From Kineococcus xinjiangensis (GTDB lineage: Bacteria > Actinomycetota > Actinomycetes > Actinomycetales > Kineococcaceae): a DNA stretch of 64,000 nt. A model generated the notes under the pieces. That model ran no database searches. It was given only the letters and a program-made list of their open reading frames with translations, and was not told the origin of the DNA. Numbering within the stretch: position 1 is the stretch's first letter; each line of letters opens with the position of its first letter. The translations under genes were made by a program, and so were the position numbers. Below are positions 1 through 6,887 of the stretch, one piece after another. The stretch is from the NCBI RefSeq assembly GCF_002934625.1, contig NZ_PTJD01000001.1:509041-573040 (forward strand). The letters are read 5' to 3'.

Positions 1-158
1 GTGAGGGCGGAGGTGGTCGCGGCAGCGCGCATGTCAGCGCTCACCGGGCGCACCTCTCCCCAGGAACGGGTGGAGGTGGTCGCCGGGATGCGAACGCGCG
101 CATACGACGGGCAGCAGGCGTCGAAGGAGGTGCCGCCGAGCATCGTCATGATGTCCAT
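1..158 (-). CDS. Unidentified protein, N-terminal fragment cut by window edge
   Basis: An open frame of 52 codons runs off the left end. It starts at ATG 158 (two more in-frame ATGs follow within six codons) and is preceded by a good ribosome binding site, GGAGAGGAGG, 7-16 nt upstream. A sigma70-type promoter lies at 215-244. The visible peptide has two adjacent Cys residues near position 14 and no recognisable domain. In mycobacteria and streptomycetes whiB7/wblC lies downstream of uvrD2 on the same strand and has a long regulated leader containing a small upstream ORF. This frame could be such a leader peptide or the start of WhiB7, but the diagnostic WhiB cysteines would lie outside the window, so the identity is open. 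Confidence 0.35.
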   Translation of the reverse strand, partial: MDIMTMLGGTSFDACCPSYARVRIPATTSTRSWGEVRPVSADMRAAATTSAL

Positions 159-214
159 CGGGACCCCTCCTCTCCGGTGCAGCGCCGCGCGATCACGCGG
201 AAGCGATGCCTTCG

Positions 215-244
215 AGGCTAGACCCTCGGGCGGTGCTGCTTCAA
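215..244 (-). promoter_or_regulatory. Sigma70-type promoter for the left-edge gene
   Basis: On the minus strand a -35 TTGAAG (244-239) is separated by 18 bp from a -10 TAGCCT (220-215). An AT-rich patch, ACAAATG, sits just upstream of the -35. An AT-rich patch in that place is known for WhiB7-dependent promoters, which fits a whiB7 locus but does not prove it. The start codon at 158 is about 50 nt past the expected transcription start. Confidence 0.5.
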
Positions 245-316
245 CGCATTTGTTCCGCGACTTCCCGGCGATCCCGCGACGGTCCGACGCCGGGTGCGAG
301 AACCCTTGGGGCGCAG

Positions 317-2446
317 TCAGTCCGGCTGCGCGAGCAGGTCGAGGACCTGCTGGCCGTAGCGCTCGATCTTGGCGGGTCCGACGCCCGCCACCCGGGCGAG
401 TGCCGTCGTGTCGGTGGGGGCGGTCTCCGCGATGGCGGTGAGGGTGGCGTCGGTGAAGACGACGTAGGCGGGCACGGAGGCCTCCTTCGCGACCGCGCTG
501 CGCCACGTCCGCAACCGCTCGAAGACGGCCTCGTCGTAGGTGGGCGGGCAGGCGTCGCAGCGACCCAGCTTGCGCTCCGCCCCGCTCGACAGGAGCGTGC
601 CGCAGGAACGGCACTTCGCCGGCGTCTTCGTCTTGGCGCGGGAACCGCCCTGCCCGGCCTGACCCGGCCCGCGGCGGGCACCGGGGACGGACCCGGCACC
701 GGGCAGCACCGCGTCCAGGAAGCGGGACGGCGAGCGGGTCGCCCGGGCCCCCGGGGTGCGTGCCCCGGCCCAGGACAGGTGGATCTCCTCCCGGGCGCGG
801 GTGACGCCCACGTAGAGCAGCCGGCGCTCCTCCTCGACGTCCTCCGCGGAGTCGGCGAACGAGATGGGCAGCAGCCCCTCGCTCACCCCGACGAGGTGCA
901 CCACGTCCCACTCCAGGCCCTTGGCCGCGTGCAGCGACGCGAGGGTCACCCCGTCGACCGTGGGGGCGTGCTGGGCGGAGGCCCGCTCGTCGAGCTCGGT
1001 GACGAGGTCGGACAGCGTGGAGCCGGGCCGCTTGACGGCGAGTTCGTCGGCGAGCATCACCAGCGCCTGCAGCGACTCCCACCGGTCCCGCACCGCGCCC
1101 GTGGCACCCGGGGCGCGCTCGGTCCACCCGGCGGAGGACAGCACGTCCCGCACCTCCCCGCCCAGCTCCGAGCCCGGCGCCTGGGCGCGGGCGGCGCCGC
1201 GGAGCAGGACGACGGCGTCGCGCACCTCCCGGCGGGAGAAGAACCGCTCCCCGCCGCGCAGGACGTAGGGCACCCCCGCGTCGGCGAGGGCCTGCTCCAG
1301 GGCCTGGGACTGCCCGTTGGTGCGGAAGAGGACGGCGACCTCGCGGGCGGGGCGACCGGCCCTGACCGCCTTCGCGATGCGCGCGGCGACGCCCGTCGCC
1401 TCGGCGACGTCGTCGTCGTAGGCGGTGAAGGTCGGCGCCGGCCCGGGCGGGCGCTGCGCGATGAGCTCCAGCCGGGCGCGGGCGTGCGCCCCGGTGGCCT
1501 GCGACAGCACCGTGTTGGCGAGCCCGACCACCTGCGGGGTGGAGCGGTAGTCCCGCACCAGCTTCACCACCGTGGTGCCGGGGTGGCGGCGCGGGAACTC
1601 CAGCAGGTGCTCGGGGGTGGCGCCTGCGAAGGAGTAGATCGTCTGGCTGGCGTCGCCGACGACGCAGAGGTCGTCGCGCCCACCGACCCACAGGTCCAGC
1701 AGCCGCTGCTGCAGCGGCGAGACGTCCTGGTACTCGTCGACGACGAAGTGGCGGTACTGCTGGCGGACGGCCGCGGCCACGTCGGGGCGCTCGTCGAGGA
1801 TGCCCACGGTGAGCAGCAGGACGTCCTCGAAGTCGATGACCCCGCGGTCGGCCTTGACGTCCTCGTAGGTCCGCATCACCCGGGCGACCGTCGCCAGGTC
1901 GAGACCGCCCGGCTCGCCGCGCCCGGTCTTCGCGGCCTCGCGGACGTAGTCGTCGACGTCGACGAGCATGACCTTCGCCCACTCGACCTCGGCCGACAGG
2001 TCGCGCACGCGGGCGCGGTCGGCCTGCAGCCGCAGCCGCGCGCAGGCGTCGGCCACCAGCGTGGCCTTGTGCTCGACGATCGAGGGCAGCGTGCCGCCGA
2101 TGGCCTGCGGCCAGAAGAACTGCAGCTGCCGCAGCGCCGCAGCGTGGAACGTGCGGGCCTGCACGCCCGCGACGCCGAGGTCGCGCAGCCGGGTGCGCAT
2201 CTCCCCCGCCGCGCGGGCGGTGAACGTCACGGCCAGCACCCGCTGGGGCACGTAGGCCCCGCTGTGCGCGGCGTAGGCGATGCGGTGGGTGAGGGCGCGG
2301 GTCTTGCCGGTGCCCGCACCGGCAAGCACGCAGACCGGCCCCTGCAGCGTGGTGGCCACCTGCCGCTGCTCGGGGTCGAGCCCCGCCAGCACCGAGTCGG
2401 CGGTGGGGGCGGGCCCGGAGGCGGGGGCGCTGGTCGTCTCTGCCAT
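317..2446 (-). CDS. uvrD2: UvrD2-type superfamily 1 DNA helicase with HRDC domain
   Basis: A 709-residue UvrD/PcrA-like 3'-5' DNA helicase, cytoplasmic, for DNA repair and replication restart. Residues 1-20 are a flexible lead. The Walker A motif GAGTGKT lies near residue 40, motif II (VVDEYQDVS) near 240, and the late helicase motif SLHAAKGLEWDVV near 490. A four-cysteine knuckle (CRSCG ... CDAC) near 600-625 and a C-terminal HRDC domain (DTTALARVAGVGPAKIERYG) complete the domain order of mycobacterial UvrD2. I chose ATG 2446 because sequence upstream in the same open frame is antisense to mrx1 and nudC and is not helicase-like. It is divergent from mrx1 across a 207-bp spacer. A weak -10-like CACACT lies 9 nt before the start. 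Confidence 0.95.
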   Translation of the reverse strand: MAETTSAPASGPAPTADSVLAGLDPEQRQVATTLQGPVCVLAGAGTGKTRALTHRIAYAAHSGAYVPQRVLAVTFTARAAGEMRTRLRDLGVAGVQARTFHAAALRQLQFFWPQAIGGTLPSIVEHKATLVADACARLRLQADRARVRDLSAEVEWAKVMLVDVDDYVREAAKTGRGEPGGLDLATVARVMRTYEDVKADRGVIDFEDVLLLTVGILDERPDVAAAVRQQYRHFVVDEYQDVSPLQQRLLDLWVGGRDDLCVVGDASQTIYSFAGATPEHLLEFPRRHPGTTVVKLVRDYRSTPQVVGLANTVLSQATGAHARARLELIAQRPPGPAPTFTAYDDDVAEATGVAARIAKAVRAGRPAREVAVLFRTNGQSQALEQALADAGVPYVLRGGERFFSRREVRDAVVLLRGAARAQAPGSELGGEVRDVLSSAGWTERAPGATGAVRDRWESLQALVMLADELAVKRPGSTLSDLVTELDERASAQHAPTVDGVTLASLHAAKGLEWDVVHLVGVSEGLLPISFADSAEDVEEERRLLYVGVTRAREEIHLSWAGARTPGARATRSPSRFLDAVLPGAGSVPGARRGPGQAGQGGSRAKTKTPAKCRSCGTLLSSGAERKLGRCDACPPTYDEAVFERLRTWRSAVAKEASVPAYVVFTDATLTAIAETAPTDTTALARVAGVGPAKIERYGQQVLDLLAQPD

Positions 2447-2653
2447 GGCCCGGCCAGTGTGGCAGGCGGCACCGACTCCACCGCGCCGTCCACACCCCGC
2501 GCGTCTCCCGGCCGGCCCGCCCCGGGGAAGAGCCCGCCCGGTGGGAGAGTTGCCCGCAACGGGGCCGCCCGACGGCTCCCGCAGCCGGCGGTGCGCCGGA
2601 ACCGACGACCGGCGCACCGCCGGACGCGGCCGAGGACGAGGAGGTAGAGCGCC

Positions 2654-2908
2654 ATGCAGGCTCCCGACGCGGGGACCGTGACCATGTTCTCGACGACGTG
2701 GTGCGGCTACTGCCGCCGCCTGAAGAGCCAGATGGACCGCGAGGGCATCGGCTACTCGGAGGTCAACATCGAGGAGCACCCCGAGGCCGCCGACTTCGTC
2801 ATGCAGGTCAACGGCGGCAACCAGACGGTGCCCACCCTGCTCTTCCCCGACGGCTCTGCGGCGACCAACCCGTCGCTGGCGGAGGTCAAGCAGCGGCTGG
2901 GCGCCTGA
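2654..2908 (+). CDS. mrx1: Mycoredoxin Mrx1 (glutaredoxin-fold, mycothiol-dependent)
   Basis: An 84-residue glutaredoxin-like protein with the redox-active motif WCGYC at residues 16-20, the cis-Pro segment TVPTLLF near 58-64 and an NPS segment near 73. Actinobacterial mycoredoxins with this CxYC site reduce mixed disulfides formed with mycothiol, so a cytosolic role in oxidative-stress repair is inferred. AGGAGG lies 9-14 nt before ATG 2654. The uvrD2/mrx1 divergent pairing is the arrangement known in mycobacteria, which supports the name. The next gene begins within the stop codon. Confidence 0.9.
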   Translation: MQAPDAGTVTMFSTTWCGYCRRLKSQMDREGIGYSEVNIEEHPEAADFVMQVNGGNQTVPTLLFPDGSAATNPSLAEVKQRLGA

Positions 2909-3588
2909 GTCGCCGCACCCGCCCGGCGCCCGCTGCGGCGCCGGGGGCGGGGCGGGTCGAGCCGACGACCCCCGCGGTCTTCGCGCGCCGCCTCGCCGCG
3001 GACCTGCCCGCCACCGCGCGCCTCGGCGTCGACGGGGCCGTGGACGCCGACACGGCGTGGCTCGCCGACCACCTCGCGGTGGCGCTGCGGGAGCGGGGTC
3101 GCGCCGTGGCACGGGTGAGCTGGCGCGGCTTCTGGCGCGCCCGCTCCCTGCGCCTGGAGCACGGCCGCCACGACCCCGACTCCTACTACGAGTCGTGGAC
3201 GGACGTGTCCGGCCTGCGCCGGGAGGTGCTCGATCCCATGCGTCCCGGCGCGGCGTGGACGTGGGTCCCCAGCCTGTGGGACGCCGAGCGCGACCGCGCC
3301 ACCCGCGCCCCGCGCATCCAGGCCGCGCCGGGCACGGTCGTCGTGCTCGACGGGCCCTTCCTGCTGCGCCCCGAACTGGCGGACGCCCTGGACGCCGTCG
3401 TCCACCTGCAGACCTCCGACGCGGCCGTCCGGCGCCGTCTCGCGGAGGCCGACCGCGCCCCGGACGCCGAGCAGGTGCTCGGGGCGTGGCACCGCTACCT
3501 GAGCGAGGCGCGCCCCGCCGACACCGCCGCCGCGGTGCTGCGCTTCGAGGACCCCCGCCACCCCGCCCTGGTGCTGCGGGGCCGGTGA
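2905..3588 (+). CDS. Uridine-kinase-like NTPase-fold protein with a broken P-loop
   Basis: The protein resembles actinobacterial uridine-kinase-like P-loop proteins: a core LGVDG strand, a segment of Ser/Trp/Gly residues typical of the substrate lid (ARVSWRGFWRAR), an SYYESWTDV segment and a VVVLDGPFLLRPEL strand. The expected GxxxxGK[ST] is replaced by DGAVDADTAW, so the phosphate-binding Gly-Lys is gone and kinase activity is doubtful. The start is unresolved. The frame is open through the end of mrx1 and has no ATG/GTG in the right place. The only candidate that keeps the first strand is CTG 2905, whose last bases overlap the mrx1 stop (CTGA). GTG 3040 would cut off the first strand. 227 residues if CTG is used. 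Confidence 0.6.
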   Translation: MSRRTRPAPAAAPGAGRVEPTTPAVFARRLAADLPATARLGVDGAVDADTAWLADHLAVALRERGRAVARVSWRGFWRARSLRLEHGRHDPDSYYESWTDVSGLRREVLDPMRPGAAWTWVPSLWDAERDRATRAPRIQAAPGTVVVLDGPFLLRPELADALDAVVHLQTSDAAVRRRLAEADRAPDAEQVLGAWHRYLSEARPADTAAAVLRFEDPRHPALVLRGR

Positions 3589-3594
3589 TCCGCC

Positions 3595-4632
3595 TCACCA
3601 GCGGGAGCCGTCCTCCGGTTCCGGCAGCGGCCCGCTGAACCAGGCCTCGACGATCCGGCGCGCGATGGACAGCGCCGAGGGGGCGATCACCCGGCCGGCG
3701 GTGATCTCCGCGGCGAGCTCCTCGCGGGTGAACCAGCGGGCGTGCTCGATCTCCTCGCCGTCGACGTCGATGCGGCCGTCCACCGCGCGCGCCGCGAACG
3801 CCACCATGATCGAGGCGGGGAACGGCCACGGCTGGCTGCCCAGGTAGACGACGTCGCCGGGCTGGTCCCCGATGACGACCCCGGCCTCCTCGTGCGCCTC
3901 GCGGCGCACCGTGGCCTCGAAGGACTCCCCCGGCTCGACGAAGCCCGCCAGCACCGAGTACCTGTTCGCCGGCCACACCGGCTGGCGCCCCAGCAGCAGC
4001 CGGTCCAGCTCGTCGATCACGCCCATGATCACCGCGGCGTCGGTGCGCGGGAAGTGCTGCGCGCCGTCCTCGACGTCGACCTTCACCCACCCGGCCTGCT
4101 CGGGGCGCAGCCGGTGGCCGGTGCGCGGGGAGTAGCGGGTCACGGCGTGCCAGTTCGCCATCGCGACGGCCTCGGTGAGGGTCATGGCCTCCACCTCGCC
4201 GAGGAGCAGACCGGCCTGCCGCAGGCCCCACCACTGCCCGCCCTCCTCCTCGGGGGGCTCCGCGGAGCTGATGTGCGCGACGTGCTCGACACCGCCGTCG
4301 CTGCCCAGGTAGAGCAGCAGGTCGTCCTCCCCCGGCTCCGGCACCTGCGACGGCGGCACCCACGCCAGCCGCACCTCGCCGCCGTCGGTCCGCACCGGCG
4401 CGCGACCGGCCCGCAGCCGCAGGACGCGGGTCCCCTCCCGCTGCCGGAGCGTGTCGAGCAGACCCGGCTCGGTGCGCCGGTGCGCGCTGCGGTCCAGGCC
4501 CCGCCGGGACAGGGTCAGCCCCCGCAGCGGCGGCCCCGGCAGCGACGCCGCGGGAGCCCCCGTCCGGCCGGATCCGATCCCGTCGGGGGCGTCCCGCGGC
4601 CCGGAGGGGTTCGGCTGCGCTGCGGAATCCAC
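3595..4632 (-). CDS. nudC: NudC-type NAD(+) diphosphatase / NADH pyrophosphatase (Nudix)
   Basis: A 345-residue Nudix hydrolase that cleaves NAD(H), and possibly NAD caps on RNA, at the diphosphate. The Nudix box GFVEPGESFEATVRREAHEE lies near residue 240 and is followed by the NudC family signature GSQPWPFPAS near 280. The region where NudC proteins usually carry a four-Cys zinc knuckle (YSPRTGHRL ... VEDGAQHFPRTD) has no cysteine, so the zinc site is lost; mycobacterial NudC has also partly lost it. The start is set at GTG 4632, not the further upstream GTG 4641, because a leaderless -10 (TAGGGT) ends 7 nt before 4632 and overlaps the other candidate. It converges on the kinase-like gene with 6 bp between stops. 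Confidence 0.92.
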   Translation of the reverse strand: MDSAAQPNPSGPRDAPDGIGSGRTGAPAASLPGPPLRGLTLSRRGLDRSAHRRTEPGLLDTLRQREGTRVLRLRAGRAPVRTDGGEVRLAWVPPSQVPEPGEDDLLLYLGSDGGVEHVAHISSAEPPEEEGGQWWGLRQAGLLLGEVEAMTLTEAVAMANWHAVTRYSPRTGHRLRPEQAGWVKVDVEDGAQHFPRTDAAVIMGVIDELDRLLLGRQPVWPANRYSVLAGFVEPGESFEATVRREAHEEAGVVIGDQPGDVVYLGSQPWPFPASIMVAFAARAVDGRIDVDGEEIEHARWFTREELAAEITAGRVIAPSALSIARRIVEAWFSGPLPEPEDGSRW

Positions 4633-4645
4633 GACCGGCACCCTA
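4633..4645 (-). promoter_or_regulatory. Leaderless promoter of nudC
   Basis: -10 hexamer TAGGGT (4645-4640 on the minus strand) followed by 7 nt and then the GTG start. There is no ribosome binding site, so transcription should start at or within 1-2 nt of the start codon. Confidence 0.55.
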
Positions 4646-4781
4646 GATCGCCGCGCCCCGGCCCGCCCCGGCGCTCCCCGCGGCCGCTCCCCGCAGGTGA
4701 TCGGCCCGCATCGGGGCGGAGTCCGCGGGATGTCGGCGTGGTGTCGCGGGTGGGGTCCGTGCCCCGCGGATCGCGGCGCAA

Positions 4782-4793
4782 TACCGTGGGCGG
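4782..4793 (+). promoter_or_regulatory. Leaderless promoter of the phosphotransferase-like gene
   Basis: -10 hexamer TACCGT (4782-4787), a 6-nt gap, then GTG 4794. No Shine-Dalgarno sequence is present. Confidence 0.5.
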
Positions 4794-5711
4794 GTGCCGC
4801 ACCGCTCCCCCCTCGCCCTCGCCGCCCTCGCGACCGCCGCCGTCCGCGGCCTCGACGTGGTCGCGGCGGGCCCGGGCGACGGCGACGGCGGCGACTACGC
4901 CGTCGCGGTGGTCGTCGACGCGGAGCGGCGCGAGTGGGTGGTGCGCGCCCCGGCCCGGCCCGCGGCGGGGGCGGCCCTCGACACCGAGCTGCAGCTGCTG
5001 CGCCGGCTGGCGGGGCGGCTGCCCTTCGCGGTGCCGGTGCAGGAGGGCGCGGTGGAGCTCCCCGAGGGCGGCCAGTGCCTCGTGCACCGCAAGCTGCCCG
5101 GGGCTGCCCTGCACCCGGAGGACGTGCAGCCGGGCCCCGGTCTGGCCGCGGCCCTCGGCGGTGCCATCGCGGCGGTCCACCGCCTCGACCCGCAGGTGCT
5201 GGCCGAGGCGGGCGCTCCCGTCTACGAGTCCGAGGAGTACCGGCTGCGACGGCTGTCGGAGCTGGACCGGGCCGCCGCGACCGGGCACGTGCCGCCGCGG
5301 CTGCTCACCCGCTGGGAGGTGCTCATGGAGGACGTGCCCCGCTGGCGCTTCGCGCCCCTGCCCGTCCACGGAGACCTCATGGGTGAGCACGTCCTCGCCG
5401 AGGGCACCCGCGTGGTCGGCATGCAGGGCTGGACCGAGGCGAAGGTCGCCGACCCCGCCGACGACTTCGCGTGGCTTGCCGTCGGCGCCGACGCCGACGC
5501 GCTGGAGTCCGTGCTCGAGGCCTACGCCCACGCCCGCGGCGAGGCACCGGACCCGCACCTGCTGCACCGCGCCCGCCTCGCCGGGGAGCTCGCGCTGGCG
5601 CGGTGGCTGCTGCTGGGCGTGCGGCTGGACGACGAGGAGATCGTCGAGGACGCGCGCCGCATGCTGCTCGACCTGGACGAGCACGCCGACGCCGTGCCGC
5701 TGGCACCGTGA
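4794..5711 (+). CDS. Aminoglycoside/macrolide phosphotransferase-fold protein, catalytic Asp altered
   Basis: A 305-residue APH-fold protein. The Brenner-type catalytic loop is present (PVHGDLMGEHVL, His192-Gly-Asp194), with His in place of the usual Asn five residues after the Asp. The following metal-binding motif, normally G-[VI]-[IL]-D-W, reads GMQGW at 209-213, so the magnesium-binding Asp is Gly. The TEAKVADPADDFAWL stretch that follows is typical of actinobacterial family members. The protein may bind its ligand without phosphotransfer, or may use another metal ligand. The substrate is unknown and I do not claim antibiotic resistance. It is divergent from nudC, with both genes apparently leaderless, and stands 39 bp before the endonuclease-like gene. 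Confidence 0.75.
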   Translation: MPHRSPLALAALATAAVRGLDVVAAGPGDGDGGDYAVAVVVDAERREWVVRAPARPAAGAALDTELQLLRRLAGRLPFAVPVQEGAVELPEGGQCLVHRKLPGAALHPEDVQPGPGLAAALGGAIAAVHRLDPQVLAEAGAPVYESEEYRLRRLSELDRAAATGHVPPRLLTRWEVLMEDVPRWRFAPLPVHGDLMGEHVLAEGTRVVGMQGWTEAKVADPADDFAWLAVGADADALESVLEAYAHARGEAPDPHLLHRARLAGELALARWLLLGVRLDDEEIVEDARRMLLDLDEHADAVPLAP

Positions 5712-5750
5712 CCACCCGCGCACCGGCCACCGCGCGGGCGTAGGCATCCC

Positions 5751-6548
5751 GTGCCCGAGCAGCCCCTGCGCCTGGTCAGCTGGAACGCCGCCTCCGGTCG
5801 GGGGCGCGACGGCGTGGTGCGCCCCGGGGCGCTGGCGGAGGCCGCGGCGTCGCTGCGGGCCGACGTCCTCGCGCTGCAGGAGGTCGACTCCGCGCAGCCG
5901 CGCTCCGGCGGCGTGGACCAGGTCGCCGAGGCGGCCGCGCGCTGCGCGCACGGTGGCGGGGCGTGGTCGTGGCGGTTCGCCCGCGCGCTGCTCGGCACAC
6001 CGGGGCGGCGCGGCGGGTTCGTGCCCGCCACGGGCGGTGCCGGCGAGACCGGGCCCTCCTACGGGGTGGGGCTGCTCACGCCGCACCCGGTGACCGCCTG
6101 GCACGAGTTCCGCATGCCCGCCGGGCGCGGCGTGCTCCCGCTGCCCCTGCCACCGGGCGCGCCGCAGCGGGTGATGCTCGTGCCCGACGAGCCGCGGGTG
6201 GCCGTCGCGGCGGTGGTGGAGACCCCCCGGGGGACGCTGACCGTCGTCTGCACCCACCTGTCCTTCGTGCCGACCCGTGCGAGCGTGCAGCTGCTGGCGC
6301 TGCGGCAGTGGGCGCGGTCCCTGCCGGCGCCGCGCGTGCTGCTGGGCGACCTCAACCTGCCCGGCCGGCTGCCCGCCGCCCTCACCGGCTGGCAGCGGCT
6401 CGCGGCGCAGCGCACCTTCCCGGCGCCGTTCCCTCGGGTGCAGTTCGACCACGCGCTGGGCGAGGAGCTGCCGCTGCCCGTGCGGGGCAGTGCCGCCGTG
6501 GACCTGCCGGTGAGCGACCACCGGGCGCTGGTCGTCGAACTGGGCTGA
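5751..6548 (+). CDS. Endonuclease/exonuclease/phosphatase family hydrolase
   Basis: A 265-residue protein with the EEP (DNase I-like) motif series: LVSWNAASG at the N-terminus (metal/Asn), ALQEVD near residue 43 (metal Glu), CTHLSF near 169 (catalytic His), LLGDLNLP near 200 (Asp-x-Asn) and SDHRALVVEL at the C-terminus (catalytic His). Family members cleave phosphodiesters in DNA, RNA, phosphoinositides or sphingomyelin, and the substrate cannot be told here. There is no signal peptide, so it is probably cytoplasmic. GTG 5751 is chosen because it begins just before the first motif. A TAGGCAT sequence lies 4 nt upstream and could be a leaderless -10. Confidence 0.85.
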   Translation: MPEQPLRLVSWNAASGRGRDGVVRPGALAEAAASLRADVLALQEVDSAQPRSGGVDQVAEAAARCAHGGGAWSWRFARALLGTPGRRGGFVPATGGAGETGPSYGVGLLTPHPVTAWHEFRMPAGRGVLPLPLPPGAPQRVMLVPDEPRVAVAAVVETPRGTLTVVCTHLSFVPTRASVQLLALRQWARSLPAPRVLLGDLNLPGRLPAALTGWQRLAAQRTFPAPFPRVQFDHALGEELPLPVRGSAAVDLPVSDHRALVVELG

Positions 6549-6605
6549 GGGCGACCGACCGGGCGACGGCGCTTCAGCGCGGGGGCTCAGGCGCCGAACA
6601 TGGAA

Positions 6606-6695
6606 GTGGCGGTGCCCCGGTCCAAGCCCCGGGCTCCAACCCTTCGTCGCTGTGAGCGACCACCGTGCCGACAGGCGCTTGCGGGGCACCGCCAC
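6606..6695. other. Inverted-repeat element with two internal hairpins (candidate structured RNA or MITE)
   Basis: The 339-bp space between two convergent genes (6549-6887) holds no convincing ORF. It holds this element and the terminator at 6845-6875. Perfect 14-bp arms, GTGGCGGTGCCCCG (6606-6619) and its complement at 6682-6695, are extended by a second 5-bp pairing, CAAGC (6623-6627) with GCTTG (6677-6681). Inside lie two further hairpins, AGCCC-c-GGGCT (6625-6635, sharing its first three bases with the CAAGC pairing, so the two are partly alternative) and GTCGCT-gtg-AGCGAC (6646-6660). The fold is cloverleaf-like but not a tRNA, since arm lengths and T-loop do not fit. Confidence 0.5.
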
Positions 6696-6844
6696 CCACC
6701 GCTCCTCTGGCCGAGGCGCTGTCGCGGATGCGTCCGGCACGAACATCGCCGGCATCCGGAAGCGCATCCCCGGCCGCCGCCGCGCCGCCACGCGGGCGGA
6801 CGCACGGCGGCCCCGGGCCGGACGTCGCCGGCACCGGGGCCGCC

Positions 6845-6875
6845 GCACCGCCGCGGGTCGTGCCCGCAGCGGTGC
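6845..6875 (-). terminator. Hairpin terminator of the carboxypeptidase gene
   Basis: GCACCGC (6845-6851) pairs with GCGGTGC (6869-6875), and after one mismatch GCGGG (6853-6857) pairs with CCCGC (6863-6867), closing a 5-nt loop. It lies 13 nt past the minus-strand stop at 6888. There is no T-tract, as is usual in high-GC actinomycetes. Confidence 0.6.
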
Positions 6876-6887
6876 GCCCCTGCGTCG

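Noticed and set aside
206-2647. An 813-codon plus-strand frame opposite uvrD2
   Set aside because: No family motif; it is the antisense shadow of uvrD2 and covers the divergent promoter region.
317-4363. UvrD2 as part of a 1348-codon fused protein
   Set aside because: The upstream 639 codons run antisense to mrx1 and through the minus-strand nudC in another frame. The helicase begins naturally at ATG 2446.
4794-5711. Antibiotic-resistance phosphotransferase
   Set aside because: The metal-binding Asp is missing and the gene is chromosomal beside housekeeping genes; a resistance role is not supported.
6606-6695. tRNA gene suggested by the cloverleaf-like fold
   Set aside because: The closing stem is 14+5 bp, not 7, and there is no T-loop (TTCGAAT-like) or 3' CCA-type end.
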